Below are positions 46,020 through 58,299 of a stretch of DNA of 64,000 nt, one piece after another (the stretch's first letter is position 1; the number at the start of each line of letters is the position of its first letter). The translations under genes and the position numbers were made by a program. The notes beneath the pieces were generated by a model. That model was not told where the DNA came from. It made no database searches and saw only the letters and a program-made list of their open reading frames with translations. The stretch comes from Branchiostoma floridae. Its lineage: Eukaryota; Chordata; Leptocardii; Amphioxiformes; Branchiostomatidae. The stretch covers positions 17,742,457 through 17,806,456 of the forward strand of contig NC_049986.1 in NCBI RefSeq assembly GCF_000003815.2. Direction: 5' to 3'.

Positions 46020-47990
46020 TTGATGTTACATTGTTTAGTTAAGCTTACTTACTTTTAATATTGGCGACTTCCTTGTTCCAAACAGCGGTGTTTTTGTCAC
46101 CATCATAGTTGTCAGGTTTGGTAAAAATCGTTCTAGCAACCGAATAGCTGAAACAAGGACACTAACCAATGTGATATCATCTCAACATCTAAAAGGTAAA
46201 ACAAGGACATTGACCAATAGCATGACGACGACGACATCATTATCCATGCTCAAAAGTCAATGTCGCAGCCTGATTTGTCCGTAGTCTTTTTGGCGCTGTT
46301 GCAGGACGCTGTTACATGTTGCGGCAGAGTATCTGCAAAAGCAAGCACCTTCAAAATACACACAAAACACCGTCAAATGATAGCATATTGGAGTTTTCTG
46401 TTACACAACCAGTTAAGTCTAATAAGCATCAAAACGTAAGAAGGTAAAACTTTATTGGTTGTCTAAAAGAAAACTATGATATCCTACTGCCAAATACACT
46501 CTTAGAAAACTTAACTACTAGTACTACTTCTGGTTGGAGATCACTTCAAAACCAGATGATCCAGTCTTGCCTGTTGCCGTACAGTAGTGGAAGATGAACG
46601 ACCTGTTTCCATGGAAGATGGCCCGGAGCATGTACGGCATGTGGCACCGCACCGCGAAACTGCGCTGCGAATTTCTGTCGGAATATCACGAAATTTCAGA
46701 GTGACAGAAAACATGCACGGATGGCGGTCTTCTCTTCACCAGAGAAAGAACAAAATGCAGAGAAATCATGTTCAACAATGCATTTCTGTACATTTTCCGA
46801 GACTTAAAAAATTCTGAAGTTCAGTGGACGAAAACATTGTGTATTTGCTAGTGTGTGAGAGCAACTACTCGCAGGTGTCATTCCATCATTTGACAGCATT
46901 TCACTGTGTGTGAAGGGAAAATTTGAGATCATCTCCTGGAAGATATACAAAAGTATCTAAATTCAAATAAACGACGCCCAAAACACCATTCTGTAAATTA
47001 AACAATGATGGAAAGTGTATACAATGACGAGCAAAAGTCCTTATAGAAGTTTTCCGTCAATTGGAATTGGATGACTGAGAAAAACTTCAAGCTGGCTACA
47101 GCCGCTAGTTTAAGCTTCAATGAACCTGTCTAAAAGTCGCCAAAGTTAACAGGATTTACATCCGGTGGAGGAAACGCTACAGTCGGTTTATGGGGCAAAT
47201 CCATTAGCTAAAAGGTCTTAACGTTTATTGAGGAACACACTGACCCTGACCTCAGCTCAAAAACGTCCACTAACAATCCGTGAATAGTTCCATCGGGTGG
47301 GAAAAGAACTGGATAACAAGGTTCTCTGTTCACAACTAACACATAAAGTCACGGATGACGTTTTGGTAAACGTTTTTATCTTCTTCAGGGCATTTCTGAC
47401 TGTATAGATTATTTCACACTGCAGCTAAGGTGTCGCTGCTAAGACTGCCGCCATAAACGTAAAGACCTGCCATCCATGTGATCCCAAATGCAACTATTGT
47501 CATACACACATTGTCTGTAAGATAATCTTTATATCTTGAAATTTAGAGATGATAATTGGACGTTTTGTGTAAGGCTCTGTGTCAAGTCGTTTACTTTTAT
47601 CAAAGTTCCTTTACCAACTTTAAACTTAAGGAATCCTTTTAACTCAGGCAGACAGGGTGTGAGTTTTGGGATGTTTCGCTCGATGTTTGATCACATAATT
47701 TTAAGCTAAGCAACATCCGTTAACTAGAAGTACAATCTCATCAGCGTGGCTGACTGTATTTCATCTACAACTTAATGCAAGGCATAAACAAAGAACCATG
47801 CGTATGAATGGGCGCTGGTGAAGATGGTATTATTCGATGCCTTTAGCAGTGTTGAAGAAAGAAGCTCTGCCTTAAGTCATTTATCACTATCACCTATGTG
47901 TACATTCTTCCAATTCTCTGCCCCTTGCTAGTGGTACAGGTGTCTGCTATGCCGGTGGTCCGGCCACATGTACCAGATAGGATGGGATCA
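46020..47990. other. No recognised feature
   Basis: No exon, RNA gene or clear repeat structure. A short duplicated phrase, 'aaacaaggacattgaccaat'-like, occurs at 46152 and 46200. Confidence 0.4.
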
Positions 47991-48508
47991 TGTCCCGAGA
48001 TAACACCACGTGCACACGTACACTGAGATTCTTGCAGTGTCCGCCCCGCCCCCCCCCCCCCCCGCCCCCCAATGCTACCTCTTCTGTCACACATTCGGGA
48101 CCTTTCCACGACTCTGCTCCAAGGCCAAGTTTGACTGTAGAAAAATAACTACCGTTATCAACTCTGCTCTGTTTCGCTCTTATTATTCTCTTGGTCTGGT
48201 AAGCCCCGAAACACGTGAATGCCTGCCGGTTCATTTCTATTTGGTATAAATCCGGTCTGCTAATTTCTTTCAGGTCCGATTTTTCTGGACCGGTACGGAA
48301 ACAAACCTTACCCCTACTCGCAACAGTTGACGACTCTTAGCCTAAGTGTTCCTGGTTGGGAATCGTGATTCGGATCTGTTCCAGAACCTGACAACGTCTT
48401 GAGATTGGAAACATCCTCTCTGGTAGTAGTAATGATTTTAATATTCGGTTGAGTTAAGGCGGCCCAAGTTGCAAATGACCGCAGGTTCGAACGCTTACTT
48501 ACTTAGAC

Positions 48509-49516
48509 TTAGGGGCTCCCGTGTCGTCCGACACATGAGGCAGTCAGGTTGGCCCAGCAAGCTCTGTCAGCAGCTATCCTCTGTATATCCCTCCAGTTGA
48601 TGTTAGCTGTTTGTAGGTCTCTCTCGATGGTGTGCCTGTAATTCATCCTGGGGCGACCTCTACGTCTCTTTCCCCGTGGTGCCCAGTGCATAACTTGGTA
48701 TGCCAGTCTGTCTGGTGAGAGTCTCATGACATGGCCCAACCAGCTCAAGCGCCGCTTTCGGATTGTCACAGACACTGGTTTTTGGCTGGTCCTAGCTCTT
48801 ACTTCAGTGTTGGGTATGAAGTCATCCCATCTGATGCCTAGTATCTTCCTTAGGCATTTATTGTCGAAGACATCTAGTTTCTTTTCTTGGCTTGACTTCA
48901 TGTGCCATGTTTCGCATCCGTAAAGTAGGGTAGAGAGAACATTGCTGTTGTAGAATCGCAGTTTAGTTCCCAGGGAGAGCTTCTTGCTAGACCACAGCTT
49001 GCCAAGTTGGTTGAAAGCAGCTGAGGCCTTCCCTAGCCTGCAGTCTAGTTCCTTGTCCATGTCCCCTCTGTTGTTCATGGAGCTGCCTAAGTAAGTAAAG
49101 TTCTCCACCACTTCCACTTCATTGTTGTCAATGATCACACTTGTGGGAGGGGGGTGCGTCCCTACTAACATGTTCTTGGTCTTTTTGGCACTAATGGTGA
49201 GTCCAATACTGCCTGCAGATGAGCCTATGTCCTCCACTAGGGGTTGTAGGTCCTGTGTGCGGTCTGCTAGAGCAGCTATATCATCAGCAAAGTCAAGATC
49301 TGCTAACTTTGTGTTCTGTATCCACTGAATCCCTTTCCCCTCTGTTGCTGTTGCAAGGACCCAGTCTATCGCCATGGCAAAAAGAATTGGAGACAACATG
49401 CATCCTTGGCGTGCAGTTCGAATTACTTGATAGAACATCGTCGAACATGGTTCGGAGTTTCCTGGAATACGTGTCCGAACTAGAACACGAGTCTTTCTAG
49501 TCGCACCTTGGCTCAT
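48509..49516 (-). pseudogene. RTE-type LINE reverse transcriptase, 5'-truncated
   Basis: A 335-codon frame covers the second half of a non-LTR reverse transcriptase. RQGCMLSPILFAMAIDWVL is followed by LADLDFADDIAALA (the FADD catalytic box), ISAKKTKNMLVG, VVENFTYLGSSMNNRG and STLLYGCETW. The C-terminal segment is KRRLSWLGHVMRLSPDRL, APRGKRRRGRP, and DRACWANL before the stop. The endonuclease and fingers are missing. The minus-strand tail after the stop is a short TAAG repeat (48497-48507), typical of RTE-like elements. Clade assignment is inferred from the C-terminal motif set. Confidence 0.85.
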
Positions 49517-49549
49517 TTCAATATTGTGATGAGTCCTTCACAGAACCTG

Positions 49550-49690
49550 GCTTCGCTCACTCACTCACTCATTCTGTCCCGTAGCTGGTGGTCGTTGGGG
49601 TAGTCTGACTGTCCACAAGAGCTTTCCACTTCTGGCGGTCGTCGGCCAGTGTAGTCAGCTGGGCTGACGTCCTTCATGTCCAATCTTTTG
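49550..49690 (-). mobile_element. Second RTE-type LINE 3' end
   Basis: The minus strand encodes QLTTLADDRQKWKALVDSQ then a Thr-rich end and stop, followed by a GAGT/GTGA short-repeat tail (49555-49570). It ends in the same way as the longer fragment at 48509 but is a different copy. It lies upstream of that fragment on the same strand. Confidence 0.6.
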
Positions 49691-50639
49691 CCAAATAAAA
49701 GAGCTATGGAAACAGGTTATACGCGACATTAAGGAAACCTTCTGTAACGAAATATTTAACGATTATACTATAACCTATATCTAACACTACTATAACCATG
49801 GCAACATCAACAGGACATCAACATGATTAGGATGTTTTCAGTTCTCCTGGCACGGAGGTGTTTGCCATGAAGATTTTAGGGGGGGGGGGGGGGGCAGCCC
49901 AGTGGAAGGGCTGATAGAAGGGCTACAAATCCATCCATCCACACATTTGATCAGACCTGCTGACATGTATTGGTGACCACAATTACCGAAGTACAAGGCC
50001 CCGTAGCCATAACATCGTTTCGCCAATTAGCAGTAAACCCGTTGTCACGCCGATGACATGCCAACTTTTCCTCCCTCAGGAATTCGGGATAACGTCAACA
50101 CCATGCTCAATTTCTCCCCTTACAGAAACAATTTGGTAGAATTGCCCAACAGAAACGTGTGTGGCCAAATTGAAGGAGCAACTCCGTTCTATAGAAAGCT
50201 AATTGATTGATGCTGGGTGCTGATAAAGTCATGAGATCCTATTGTAGAAATCCACATGATAGATGATGTCCTTGGCAGGAATTGATGGTTCCCGGAGTAA
50301 TGTGTAAACTTAATAAAGTACCAAATGCACGTGTAATGCTTATTTTCTTTCAATACGACCTGTAAGCTGTACCTACATTGCAGCTAACGTCTTGTTGTTG
50401 GCTTGTAGAGTCGTAACGCCTTTTACCACGAGTTTGTAGAAGCATGGAAGAATTCTATGACACAAGACTTGCGCTGTGTGTCGTCTTGGATTCATAAACC
50501 TGTGCTTTGCTGCATATTGACGGAGTATTGAGGCGCAATAAAGTTTATGGGAACATTGTAAAATTTGCGATAAAGGGTACAAGTTAAAGTAATCCCCATA
50601 AGTTTTTTGAGGCCGTAGGGACAGTTGGTTGTATGTAGG

Positions 50640-51245
50640 TGACCGTTTAGGAAGGCGGAGCCCATCTCTCTCTTTCTAGGTTCTTTACCTCCCGGAAATC
50701 AGGCACTAATTTTTACACCTGGATGGTGTGAGGAATAAAGTGCCTTTCCGTCTCTTTCTAAGGCATTTTACGTCCCCAACCAATCAGGTACCAATTTTAC
50801 ACCCGAGCGGAGTGAGGAATACTAGTAATCTGCCTTCCCCTCGTTCTCAGTCCTTTTACCTTCCAAACAGAAATCAGGTACCAATTTTACACCTGGGTGG
50901 AGTGAGGAATAAGGTGTCTTTCCCATCTCTTTCTAAGGCATGTTACGTCCCCAACCAATCAGGTACCAATTTTACACCTGAGCGGAGTAAGGAATAATCT
51001 GCCTTCCCCTCGTTCTCAGTCCTTTTACCTCCCCAACCGAAATCAGGCAACAATTTTACACCTATGTGGAGTGGGGAGTAATGTACCTTTCCCCTCTCTT
51101 TCTGAGGCATTTTACGTCCTCAAAACCAATTTTTACACCTGGGTGGACTAAGGAATAAGTTGCCTTTCCCAAGGACACAACGTCTACACGGGAATGCCAG
51201 GAATCGAACCAACACGCTAGCGTAACTACTAGTACTGGACAATTC
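50640..51245 (-). mobile_element. SINE (family A) with tandemly amplified body
   Basis: On the minus strand the tRNA-like head lies at about 51245-51180 (TACGCTAGCGTGTTGGTTCG as B-box region, then GACGTTGTGTCCTTGGGAAA). The body follows, repeated about six times: TTTTACACC words at 50711, 50795, 50886, 50971, 51053 and 51130, each with a GGAGTGAGGAATAA-type and a TTCTAAGGCATTTTACG-type block. Confidence 0.75.
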
Positions 51246-51305
51246 GACGCCACTCAAAATATACTATAAAAGACTTATTGTGTTTTTTTTCTTCTTTTCT
51301 TCCAG

Positions 51306-51431
51306 AAAACACGTCTGTCAGGACCAGGCGCAAGTCAGCATTCCCAAACTGTGCGTGGACTCATTTGCGCAGCCGCAGTACACACCATACATGACCGTCT
51401 GCGATGGAATGAGACTCTGCAGCTCGTACAA
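51306..51431 (+). CDS. EGFL7: EGFL7/8-like gene, exon 2 (EMI domain)
   Basis: Acceptor TTCTTTTCTTCCAG precedes 51306 and donor GTAAGT follows 51431. The exon joins exon 1 (35150-35256) in phase to give RPGGKHVC, then PKLCVDSFAQPQYTPYMTVC and DGMRLCSSY. The Cys spacing and the Q-x-Y-x-P-x-x-T-x-CDG-x-R-x-C-S-x-Y pattern match the N-terminal half of the EMI domain of EGFL7/8. The rest (TIYRTAYR-like part, Cys-Cys, EGF repeats) would lie further 3' and I did not find it before 64000. The last candidate acceptor, at 63983, does not give an EMI continuation. It acts outside the cell if the family role holds. Confidence 0.7.
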
Positions 51432-51934
51432 GTAAGTAAGCCATAATGGCTCCGCCTTTAAGGCGTGGTCAAAAATGTGTAAGTTGTGTGGAAGCATGCA
51501 GGTGCCCAAGCTTACGCGTCTTTCAGTATCGAATTCCAAACCTAGCGTCACGGGAAAATACCTCCATTGTACGGATGCAACGGTGGATTGGGAACTAGTC
51601 TAACCGCCTTTCTTGAGTAAGCAAACTCGACTCTAAGAGAGGTCGGAAGAGACATCAAATAGTATTACATGATCACACAGGGTGCCTAAACCTATATAGC
51701 ACTTACTCTCTGCGCCTAGAGCTATCTATCACGGAAACATCACGACCAGAGATTGTACAGAACACGAGAGATCAAAACCGGAAGTTCCACTGCAGTACCG
51801 CAGAGGATGCCGCTAGGAGACCTTCGAACTTGACCTTCGAACAAACCAGTTTAAGATCATTTGTATTTTCGATGAGCAAAACTGACGATTCCCAACATAC
51901 CTTCCTTTCTCAAAGCTACTTTCTTGGCATAAGC

Positions 51935-52096
51935 TAAGGTCCAGCTATTTTCAATGCCTTCTTATGCGTTTTATCGTTTTTTTTGTCTTTTTGTCTGAAC
52001 TCTAAAGGACGAAAAGGAAACCTGACAAAATAGGAAATCCGAAAAAACGCGTAAAAAGACGTCGAAAACCAAACGCAGCCTAACCTCTCCTTGGAG
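51935..52096. mobile_element. Mutator-like MITE, decayed copy
   Basis: The right end AGCCTAACCTCTCCTTGGAG matches the element at 22386. Inside, GACAAAATAGGAAATCCG resembles that element's right half and TTTTTTGTCTTTTTGTC its left half. The left terminus is lost. Confidence 0.55.
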
Positions 52097-52297
52097 AGGT
52101 AGTACCTCACTGCACTTCGGGCACTGGTGTGGCACTGTGTTTGAAAGATTACTTAACGAATTTCAGAGATAAAGAGTCATACTTTTATTACACAATATCT
52201 ATCTTATTAAAATATTGGCGAAAATAACACAACAGAGCCGTAGTGAACGAACCCCCCAGTGCCGCACCGGTGACCCAAGTGTAGTGAGGTACCACGT
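52097..52297. mobile_element. Harbinger-like MITE, copy 3
   Basis: AGGTAGTACCTCACTGCACT, then GCACTGGTGTGGCACTG at the left; the right end is AGTGCCGCACCGGTGACCCA and AGTGTAGTGAGGTACCACGT. It is shorter inside than 15205-15453 and abuts the decayed Mutator-like end. Confidence 0.65.
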
Positions 52298-52885
52298 CAA
52301 GTCCACGTTCGACTTATTCCCCATGTCTCTTCAGCCAGGGTTATTAATGACTTCAGTAATCAGCCACGCGACCAGGTCGTCCTCCAAACTTCCCCTCGGC
52401 CGTGCTCCGTGTAACATGAACCAGGCCATTTAGCCATTAGGCCACAGCAAGTAGATTTTATGTGTGACATCCTCTGCAGGCTGCAAATGCAATGCAAGAG
52501 GCCGAAAAAAAATAAGATGGCTTGAAAAAGACCAAGATGTCCAAATTTTCCAAAACGGACATCATAAGTGTTGCAACAACAATTGTAGTCACAAATCATG
52601 GCATCACTATTATCCAACTAATGTATTCCTGTATTCAAGACGTGCACAAAGTGATTAGACTAGAAATGTGTTGTATTTTCTTCAAAATCAGGCGAACGAG
52701 ACCACCCCGCGGGGTCAAGCCGATTGGGTGTTTCCGGTGGTCTGTTTAACCTAAACCGTCCCGTGTTTACACCAGGAATCACGGAAATAGGGGAAACCAC
52801 TCAATGTCCTGTCTGTGTCTCAGTCTAGCTTCAGTATTAAGGTCTACAGGATCACTGTTGACTTTCTCACGAGAGATAATGTGTT

Positions 52886-53069
52886 AGGCCTAGGTACCTT
52901 TTCCAAACCGGGCCCCCCCAGGATGTTTGCGGAGAGGAACAACTAAATTATCAGGGCAAAATATTCTCTATATACAAATTATGCTCGTTGTTTTTTGCCT
53001 TTGATATCATATTTGTCTTTTCCGAAATCTACCCGGCCGGGCCCTGGTTGGGAATTGGGACCTAAGCCT
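52886..53069. mobile_element. TIR element, relative of 40427-40620
   Basis: AGGCCTAGGTACC, TTTTCCAAACCGGGCCCC at the left; GGCCGGGCCCTGGTTGGGAA and TTGGGACCTAAGCCT at the right. It lies next to a family B SINE, as the other copy does. Confidence 0.55.
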
Positions 53070-53091
53070 TGCCGTACATCTGTGAGGAGGT

Positions 53092-53420
53092 GGATGTCCT
53101 TGTAGTGCAGCAGCCGAGCTCCTGGTTGTAAGTAACGGAGGGAACCCGGATCAAACCCAAGGAAGGGCATCTCGGTTGGGGCTGCACCCATGTTTCGGAA
53201 GGGGCGTAAAGTGGCGGTCCTGTGTTCGACGAAGTTAAAAGGGGAGGCGTTTCCTGTTAACAGATATATACCACGGACTCGATCCCAATCTAGACGTTGT
53301 GTCCTTGCGAAACGTACTTTAAAACTTTCTACACTCCTCTTATATGTAAAAATGGATACCTGACTTCGGTTGGGAGGTACATTTAAAAGGCAGTGGAAGG
53401 AGAGGCATAGGCTTCGGCTT
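53092..53420 (+). mobile_element. SINE family B followed by a family A body
   Basis: Family B part: GAGCTCCTGGTTGTAAG, AAGGGCATCTCGGTTGGGGC, TGCACCCATGTTTCGGAAGG (53092-53280). Family A body: GACGTTGTGTCCTTGCGAAA, ATGTAAAAATGGATACCTGA, CTTCGGTTGGGAGG (53285-53420). The two sit in the same orientation with almost no spacer. Confidence 0.65.
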
Positions 53421-53984
53421 CTGATACCGTGCCCTAGGCGCAAAAGATGACTATTCAATGCCCAAAAGGCCTCAAATAGGCTAAATACTTTTTTTTACCT
53501 TTTTAGACGGAAAAAGACAACTACTACTTACTTAAATGAACCACATATCGTCCAGGGCAAACCATAGTCTGCCACATGTACAAAGTTCAAAGATAGTTGG
53601 TGACATGTTTTCTTCCTATTCGCTAAAACTTGTCACTGAAACTCGTTGGCGTTTTGGCATTGTCGTGTGTGTTTGCAAAACAGACTCATTATACAAATCG
53701 ATGCAATTAGCGCTCAGTGCAGTCGACATCCTAAAGCCGAGATATCAGCAAGGTTTCCGGCGGGCCTGGACAGTGTCAAGAAGTCGTCATGTAACGTACG
53801 TGTACAGGGCAAGTGAAACAAGGGGACGTCATCAACAGGATATGGAGTTTTCAGCTTTCTTTTTTCCTTCTAGGCTTTTGTAACAGGTTACGTGTATTGT
53901 GGACGACACTAGAGTGATGCGTAGTGCATAAGGATCCAGAGAAAGAAGTTTGCCATACACACACTTGCGTCAGTTTGGGGCCGT

Positions 53985-54130
53985 TGGGGCATTGGATTGT
54001 TATCCACCGTGTCTAGGGTACAGTATTGGGAGGCGGAACCCAAGCCAGGTAACAATTTTTACACCTGGCTAAAGCGAGGAAAGTCATTTAAGAACGGTGA
54101 TATGACAGGATTTGAACCCATGACCATGCT
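53985..54130 (-). mobile_element. Decayed SINE (family A)
   Basis: AATTTTTACACCTGGCTAAA, GCGAGGAAAGTCATTT and GGATTTGAACCCATGACC (B-box-like on the minus strand). Upstream, GGAGGCGGAACCCAAGCCAG replaces the tail. Confidence 0.5.
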
Positions 54131-54199
54131 TACAGATGACCCCTATTATACCTCATCTAGAGAGTTCAGCCCTAGACGATATTGTACTGCTTATGGCTG

Positions 54200-55600
54200 C
54201 TAAGATTTTACGATGGCCAATATTGACTGAACGTCTGAAGAAAAAAAGCCACATAAACTGTATACTGTATGGTGGTCATGGACTGACCAATGGCTGTGCT
54301 GTCTATTTTGACTGTAATACTAGTATTTAGAGTGGCCATTTCACATAAATTTCACCCTCAAAGTCTGTAACGTATAAATGACACAACAGCTGTAATATAC
54401 GATGTCTGATACCGATACGTCCGGAGTTTATATCCAATGTTGAAAGGTTGAATTTGGGTATGTCAAAAATTTTCAGCCTTGTCCATTTTTGTCTGGTACT
54501 AAATTATCATCTTCCATGACACGGATTTCCTAGTACTAAACACAGGCAGGCATTCTTTTACTCGCAAATGTGTAGTTCAAGTTTAGGAATTGTTTTGAAA
54601 GAAGTAAGTAATGGATATGACCTTAGCACGTGTTTAGGATTGGGTCAGCTTAGGTAAAAAGGCAGTGGCATTTTGGTGAGTCACACGATATCGCAGCTTC
54701 CGAGCCCAAATGTAAACTTGAACCGGAGTAAGTTAAACACGGGGATTTCGGTTGGATATTTCCGGGGGAGGAGTGATGCTGGTACAGCACGGGGAGATTT
54801 TGCAAAGAGATACACGCCACATAGTCTACCAACGAATTTAAAACACATAAAAGGTCCATTACATAAAGACAGTTAGACACTATAGAAAGTATATTTCCCT
54901 ACCATTTCGTTACATAGTAAGTGAGACCAACACTATAGAATTGCATGCCAATAGGGAGGGAGGGAGGTTACAAATCATTGCACCATAAAAGCTGTAATGT
55001 TTCAAATTAATGTAACGTTACAGTATCTTGTTGTTTAGAACAGAAAGGTCTAGTTAGGTTTTAGGACGTTATCAGACTTTTGTAGATTGCTTTGTACAGT
55101 TCACAAACACAAGAAATACGGCATAATGATGCAAATATGCTGAAAAGTGATTGTAAATGTTATTCCCATGAAGGTTTTGTTCTCGCGAGATTATTTTCAA
55201 TTTCGGGGCCAAAATGTTGTATAATCGGCATTTAAAGAGCAGTTGAATTATCAAAGAAAGAAACCGTCACTTTGGAGTACCCGTACGTCTGACATTTATG
55301 CAGTACATGTTTGAAAACCCTGTCCAAAAGCCATAAGAGTCGAGAAACGCTTGAGACCGAGTACAGAGACCCTGACCTGAGTGGACCGTCAGTCTGCTCC
55401 ACTTATCGTCTGAATGAGCTGTCAATCATCCTGCGTTAATCCGGGCTTCATCCGTCAAATGGAATGAAGTCTGAAACAGATCTTGAAGAAAGCATTTTAG
55501 GCCATAGAAAGCTTTATTCTCACGATAAGATTGTGTCTGTAGGGTTCTTGTTTCAAACTTGGAGGAGTGAAAGTTTGGGTGGATTTTTTCCTGGTTACGG
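54200..55600. other. No recognised feature
   Basis: Nothing supportable was seen. The frames present overlap on both strands and lack splice or family evidence. Confidence 0.4.
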
Positions 55601-55605
55601 ATATA

Positions 55606-55845
55606 CCCCCTTTTCACTAGGACGGCACTTTCACCGCGCTCTCTCTGCGACCTACAATTTGACATATCACTCAACGAATTGTATAGAAAAGGAACAAATC
55701 TTTTACATTTTGTGTGTTTTGTTGTATTTTCGGTCACACTTTTACACTTTGCGTGATATACGCAGTGTGAAAGCCTAGGATACACATATACTATTCAGGT
55801 CGCAGTGAGAGCGTAGCGCGATCGCTGTCTAGAAGAAAGGGGGCC
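55606..55845. mobile_element. MITE, CACTAGGACGGC family
   Basis: CCCCCTTTTCACTAGGACGG at the left is mirrored by GCGATCGCTGTCTAGAAG and AAAGGGGG at the right. The middle shares GCGACCTACAATTTG, GGAACAAATC and TTTGTTGT with 39180-39405. Confidence 0.6.
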
Positions 55846-56115
55846 TTACGGATAGCTGCCTCGTGACACATGGTTTCTCTCATTTAACCTCTCATTAGTT
55901 CGTTGGTTTTACCCGAGCGAGATGGGTTACCCTTGACTTACACAACTGGAAGTGCGACGTCGTGATGATATGCCACACCTGTCCGTTCTATGGCTTTGTC
56001 AGTATCATAGAGCATGTCAGAACACCCCGTTCCATTAGGGCGGTAACGCCCGTGTCGGTTTCGTAAGGCCTGCGTCACATTTCCTACCAGGGGGCCGACC
56101 TTTTTTTTTCGGAAA

Positions 56116-56488
56116 NNNNNNNNNNNNNNNNNNNNNNNNNNNNNNNNNNNNNNNNNNNNNNNNNNNNNNNNNNNNNNNNNNNNNNNNNNNNNNNNNNNNN
56201 NNNNNNNNNNNNNNNNNNNNNNNNNNNNNNNNNNNNNNNNNNNNNNNNNNNNNNNNNNNNNNNNNNNNNNNNNNNNNNNNNNNNNNNNNNNNNNNNNNNN
56301 NNNNNNNNNNNNNNNNNNNNNNNNNNNNNNNNNNNNNNNNNNNNNNNNNNNNNNNNNNNNNNNNNNNNNNNNNNNNNNNNNNNNNNNNNNNNNNNNNNNN
56401 NNNNNNNNNNNNNNNNNNNNNNNNNNNNNNNNNNNNNNNNNNNNNNNNNNNNNNNNNNNNNNNNNNNNNNNNNNNNNNNNNNNNNNNN
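56116..56488. other. Assembly gap (373 N)
   Basis: Run of N flanked by GGTCACATTT/GGGGCC-type element ends (GTCACATTTCCTACCAGGGG at 56071 and GGGGCCCGGCCGGGA at 56542). The gap probably lies in or next to such an element. Confidence 0.98.
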
Positions 56489-56599
56489 GGGAGCGGAACA
56501 AAGCTAACAAGACTGGATTCCAGGCTACAAATTTGTGGCTTCGGGGCCCGGCCGGGATTTCATCCCTGACGGGCACCGGGAATAGGTGTCAAGTGCCTT

Positions 56600-56720
56600 C
56601 CAAAGGGCGCGACATTAGAGCCTGCTTGAAAATTGAATCCAGAACTTTAGATTCCAAGTCAACAGCTCTAACCAAAAGACCACCTCGCCACCTGACGCAA
56701 ATGACGGTCATATCAAGCGA
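56600..56720 (-). mobile_element. tRNA-like SINE head
   Basis: Minus strand: GGTGGTCTTTTGGTTAGAGC (A-box-like) and CTGGATTCAATTTTCAAGC (B-box-like). Overall decayed. Confidence 0.4.
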
Positions 56721-57104
56721 AGACGAAACACACGAGACGAAAATCCTCCTTCAACGCTAGTGATGGATAGTTCATATCCCTACGGACTCCATTAGTGTTT
56801 GTTGCCGGTGGCTACGTCTCTACTAATTAGGCTTGTTATATGTACAACGGCTTAGCTTGTGATGAAAGTGGTTTCACTCAGAGTAAATACACAACAATGG
56901 ATATATATAATCACATCATCAGGCTCAAACAGTACACACAACACTGGAAATTCCTTTGTGGTCATTCCTGTGACTTGGGTTACTGGAAAGTAGGGCCTAA
57001 TTGGCAGAGGTACTTGGGGATTCGGTGCTCTTCTACTCTGTGGTATTGATATGTTTTTCCAGGGAAGTTCTAAAAAAATTTGAGCCAGGAGGTTGTCGCT
57101 AGGA

Positions 57105-57330
57105 CGGTACTGATAGGCGGAGCCCATCCCTCTCCTTCAACTGTTCAACTGCCTTTTCCCGTAGTACACAACCGAAGTCAGGTACCCATTTGCACACCTG
57201 GATGAAGTGAGGAAAGTCATGTTAAGTATGATTCTCATGGACACAGTGTATAGCCAGGAATCTAACCCGCAACCTCTCCATCTTACATGTATGTGCGCTG
57301 GCCTAGCTACTCTGTCATTCGACACCACAA
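57105..57330 (-). mobile_element. tRNA-derived SINE (family A)
   Basis: Minus strand: AGAGTAGCTAGGCCAGCGCA, GGTTGCGGGTTAGATTCCTG (B box), GTGTCCATGAGAATC, CACTTCATCCAGGTGTGCAA, ATGGGTACCTGACTTCGGTT, ending with GGGATGGGCTCCGCC. Confidence 0.7.
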
Positions 57331-58064
57331 GGAAGTCCTCATCTTTTTCTCATTACAAATGGCTACACGTTTCTCTTGTAGATATACACAAAGTGTGCCC
57401 TTTTTTCTCAAAACTCCATGTTGCCAAATGAAGTATGAGCCCTTCCTCACACGGTCTCAAAGAACGCTTGCAGACATACAGGGCCTACATCTGCCTACAA
57501 CTACTGAACTACATACAGATACAGAACAACAAAATACCATCAATAACATTACAAGGTTTACATTACAGTCATGTGTAAATGATCTGGTCTCGCACTTGGA
57601 ATAATGTACAGATATATTAACCTTGTTATGAGGATGCAAAAGGAACCGATGTATAAATGACTGTTCTCCGTGCGTATGGACAGAAATGTAGGTAAAACCT
57701 GGCAAACTCTCGCGCCCGACCCAAATTCCTTCCGTTCGTTTCATCTCGCTATTGACTCGGTCTTGGAATGTTTGGACACGTCACGGATGGAGTGGGGTAT
57801 TTGAGGCACGGCGAGGCATTCAGGAAAACCCAAAGGAAGGACTCTTTTTTGTCTTCTCGCTAAACGAGCCGCAGCACACCGAGAACGTAAACATGACTGT
57901 GAGGACAGTACGGGAGGTCCCGACCGCTACACATTGATGGCACTAGGGCGACAGGTCTACTCAGGGGTAAAGGGTTACCTACAGGGCAAGGCGTTTTCCT
58001 TTTGCCGTTCTTGTTCACCTTGAAGTACATAGTGGCAGAGAGCTTAGCCCGTTTCCTTCCTGTT

Positions 58065-58245
58065 TCAGGATTTACAAGGAAGGTTACTAGCCAAAGAAAG
58101 TCCTCGAGGCACCTCCTTGAACGCGGGATCCCCATGTTACGTCCCTTCCGAAAAACGGGTGCAGCCCCAACCGAGACGCCTTTCCATGATGTCCCTGTAG
58201 AGCAACTGGTAACAGCCTCACAGTTGAGATCCTAGTTCCAATTAG
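58065..58245 (-). mobile_element. tRNA-derived SINE (family B)
   Basis: Minus strand: CTGTGAGGCTGTTACCAGTT region read as A box (CAACTGGTAACAGCCTCACA on plus), then TCGGTTGGGGCTGCACCCGT, TTTTCGGAAGGGACGTAACA and GAGGTGCCTCGAGGAC. Confidence 0.65.
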
Positions 58246-58299
58246 TTACCTGCATGTATGCAGGTATGGTTTTGATGCTGGTGGAAACTTTTCGGTAGC

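Noticed and set aside
35257-51305. miR-126 hairpin in the EGFL7-like intron
   Set aside because: I looked for the mature sequence on both strands by eye and did not see it. In vertebrates it sits in a later intron, outside this window.
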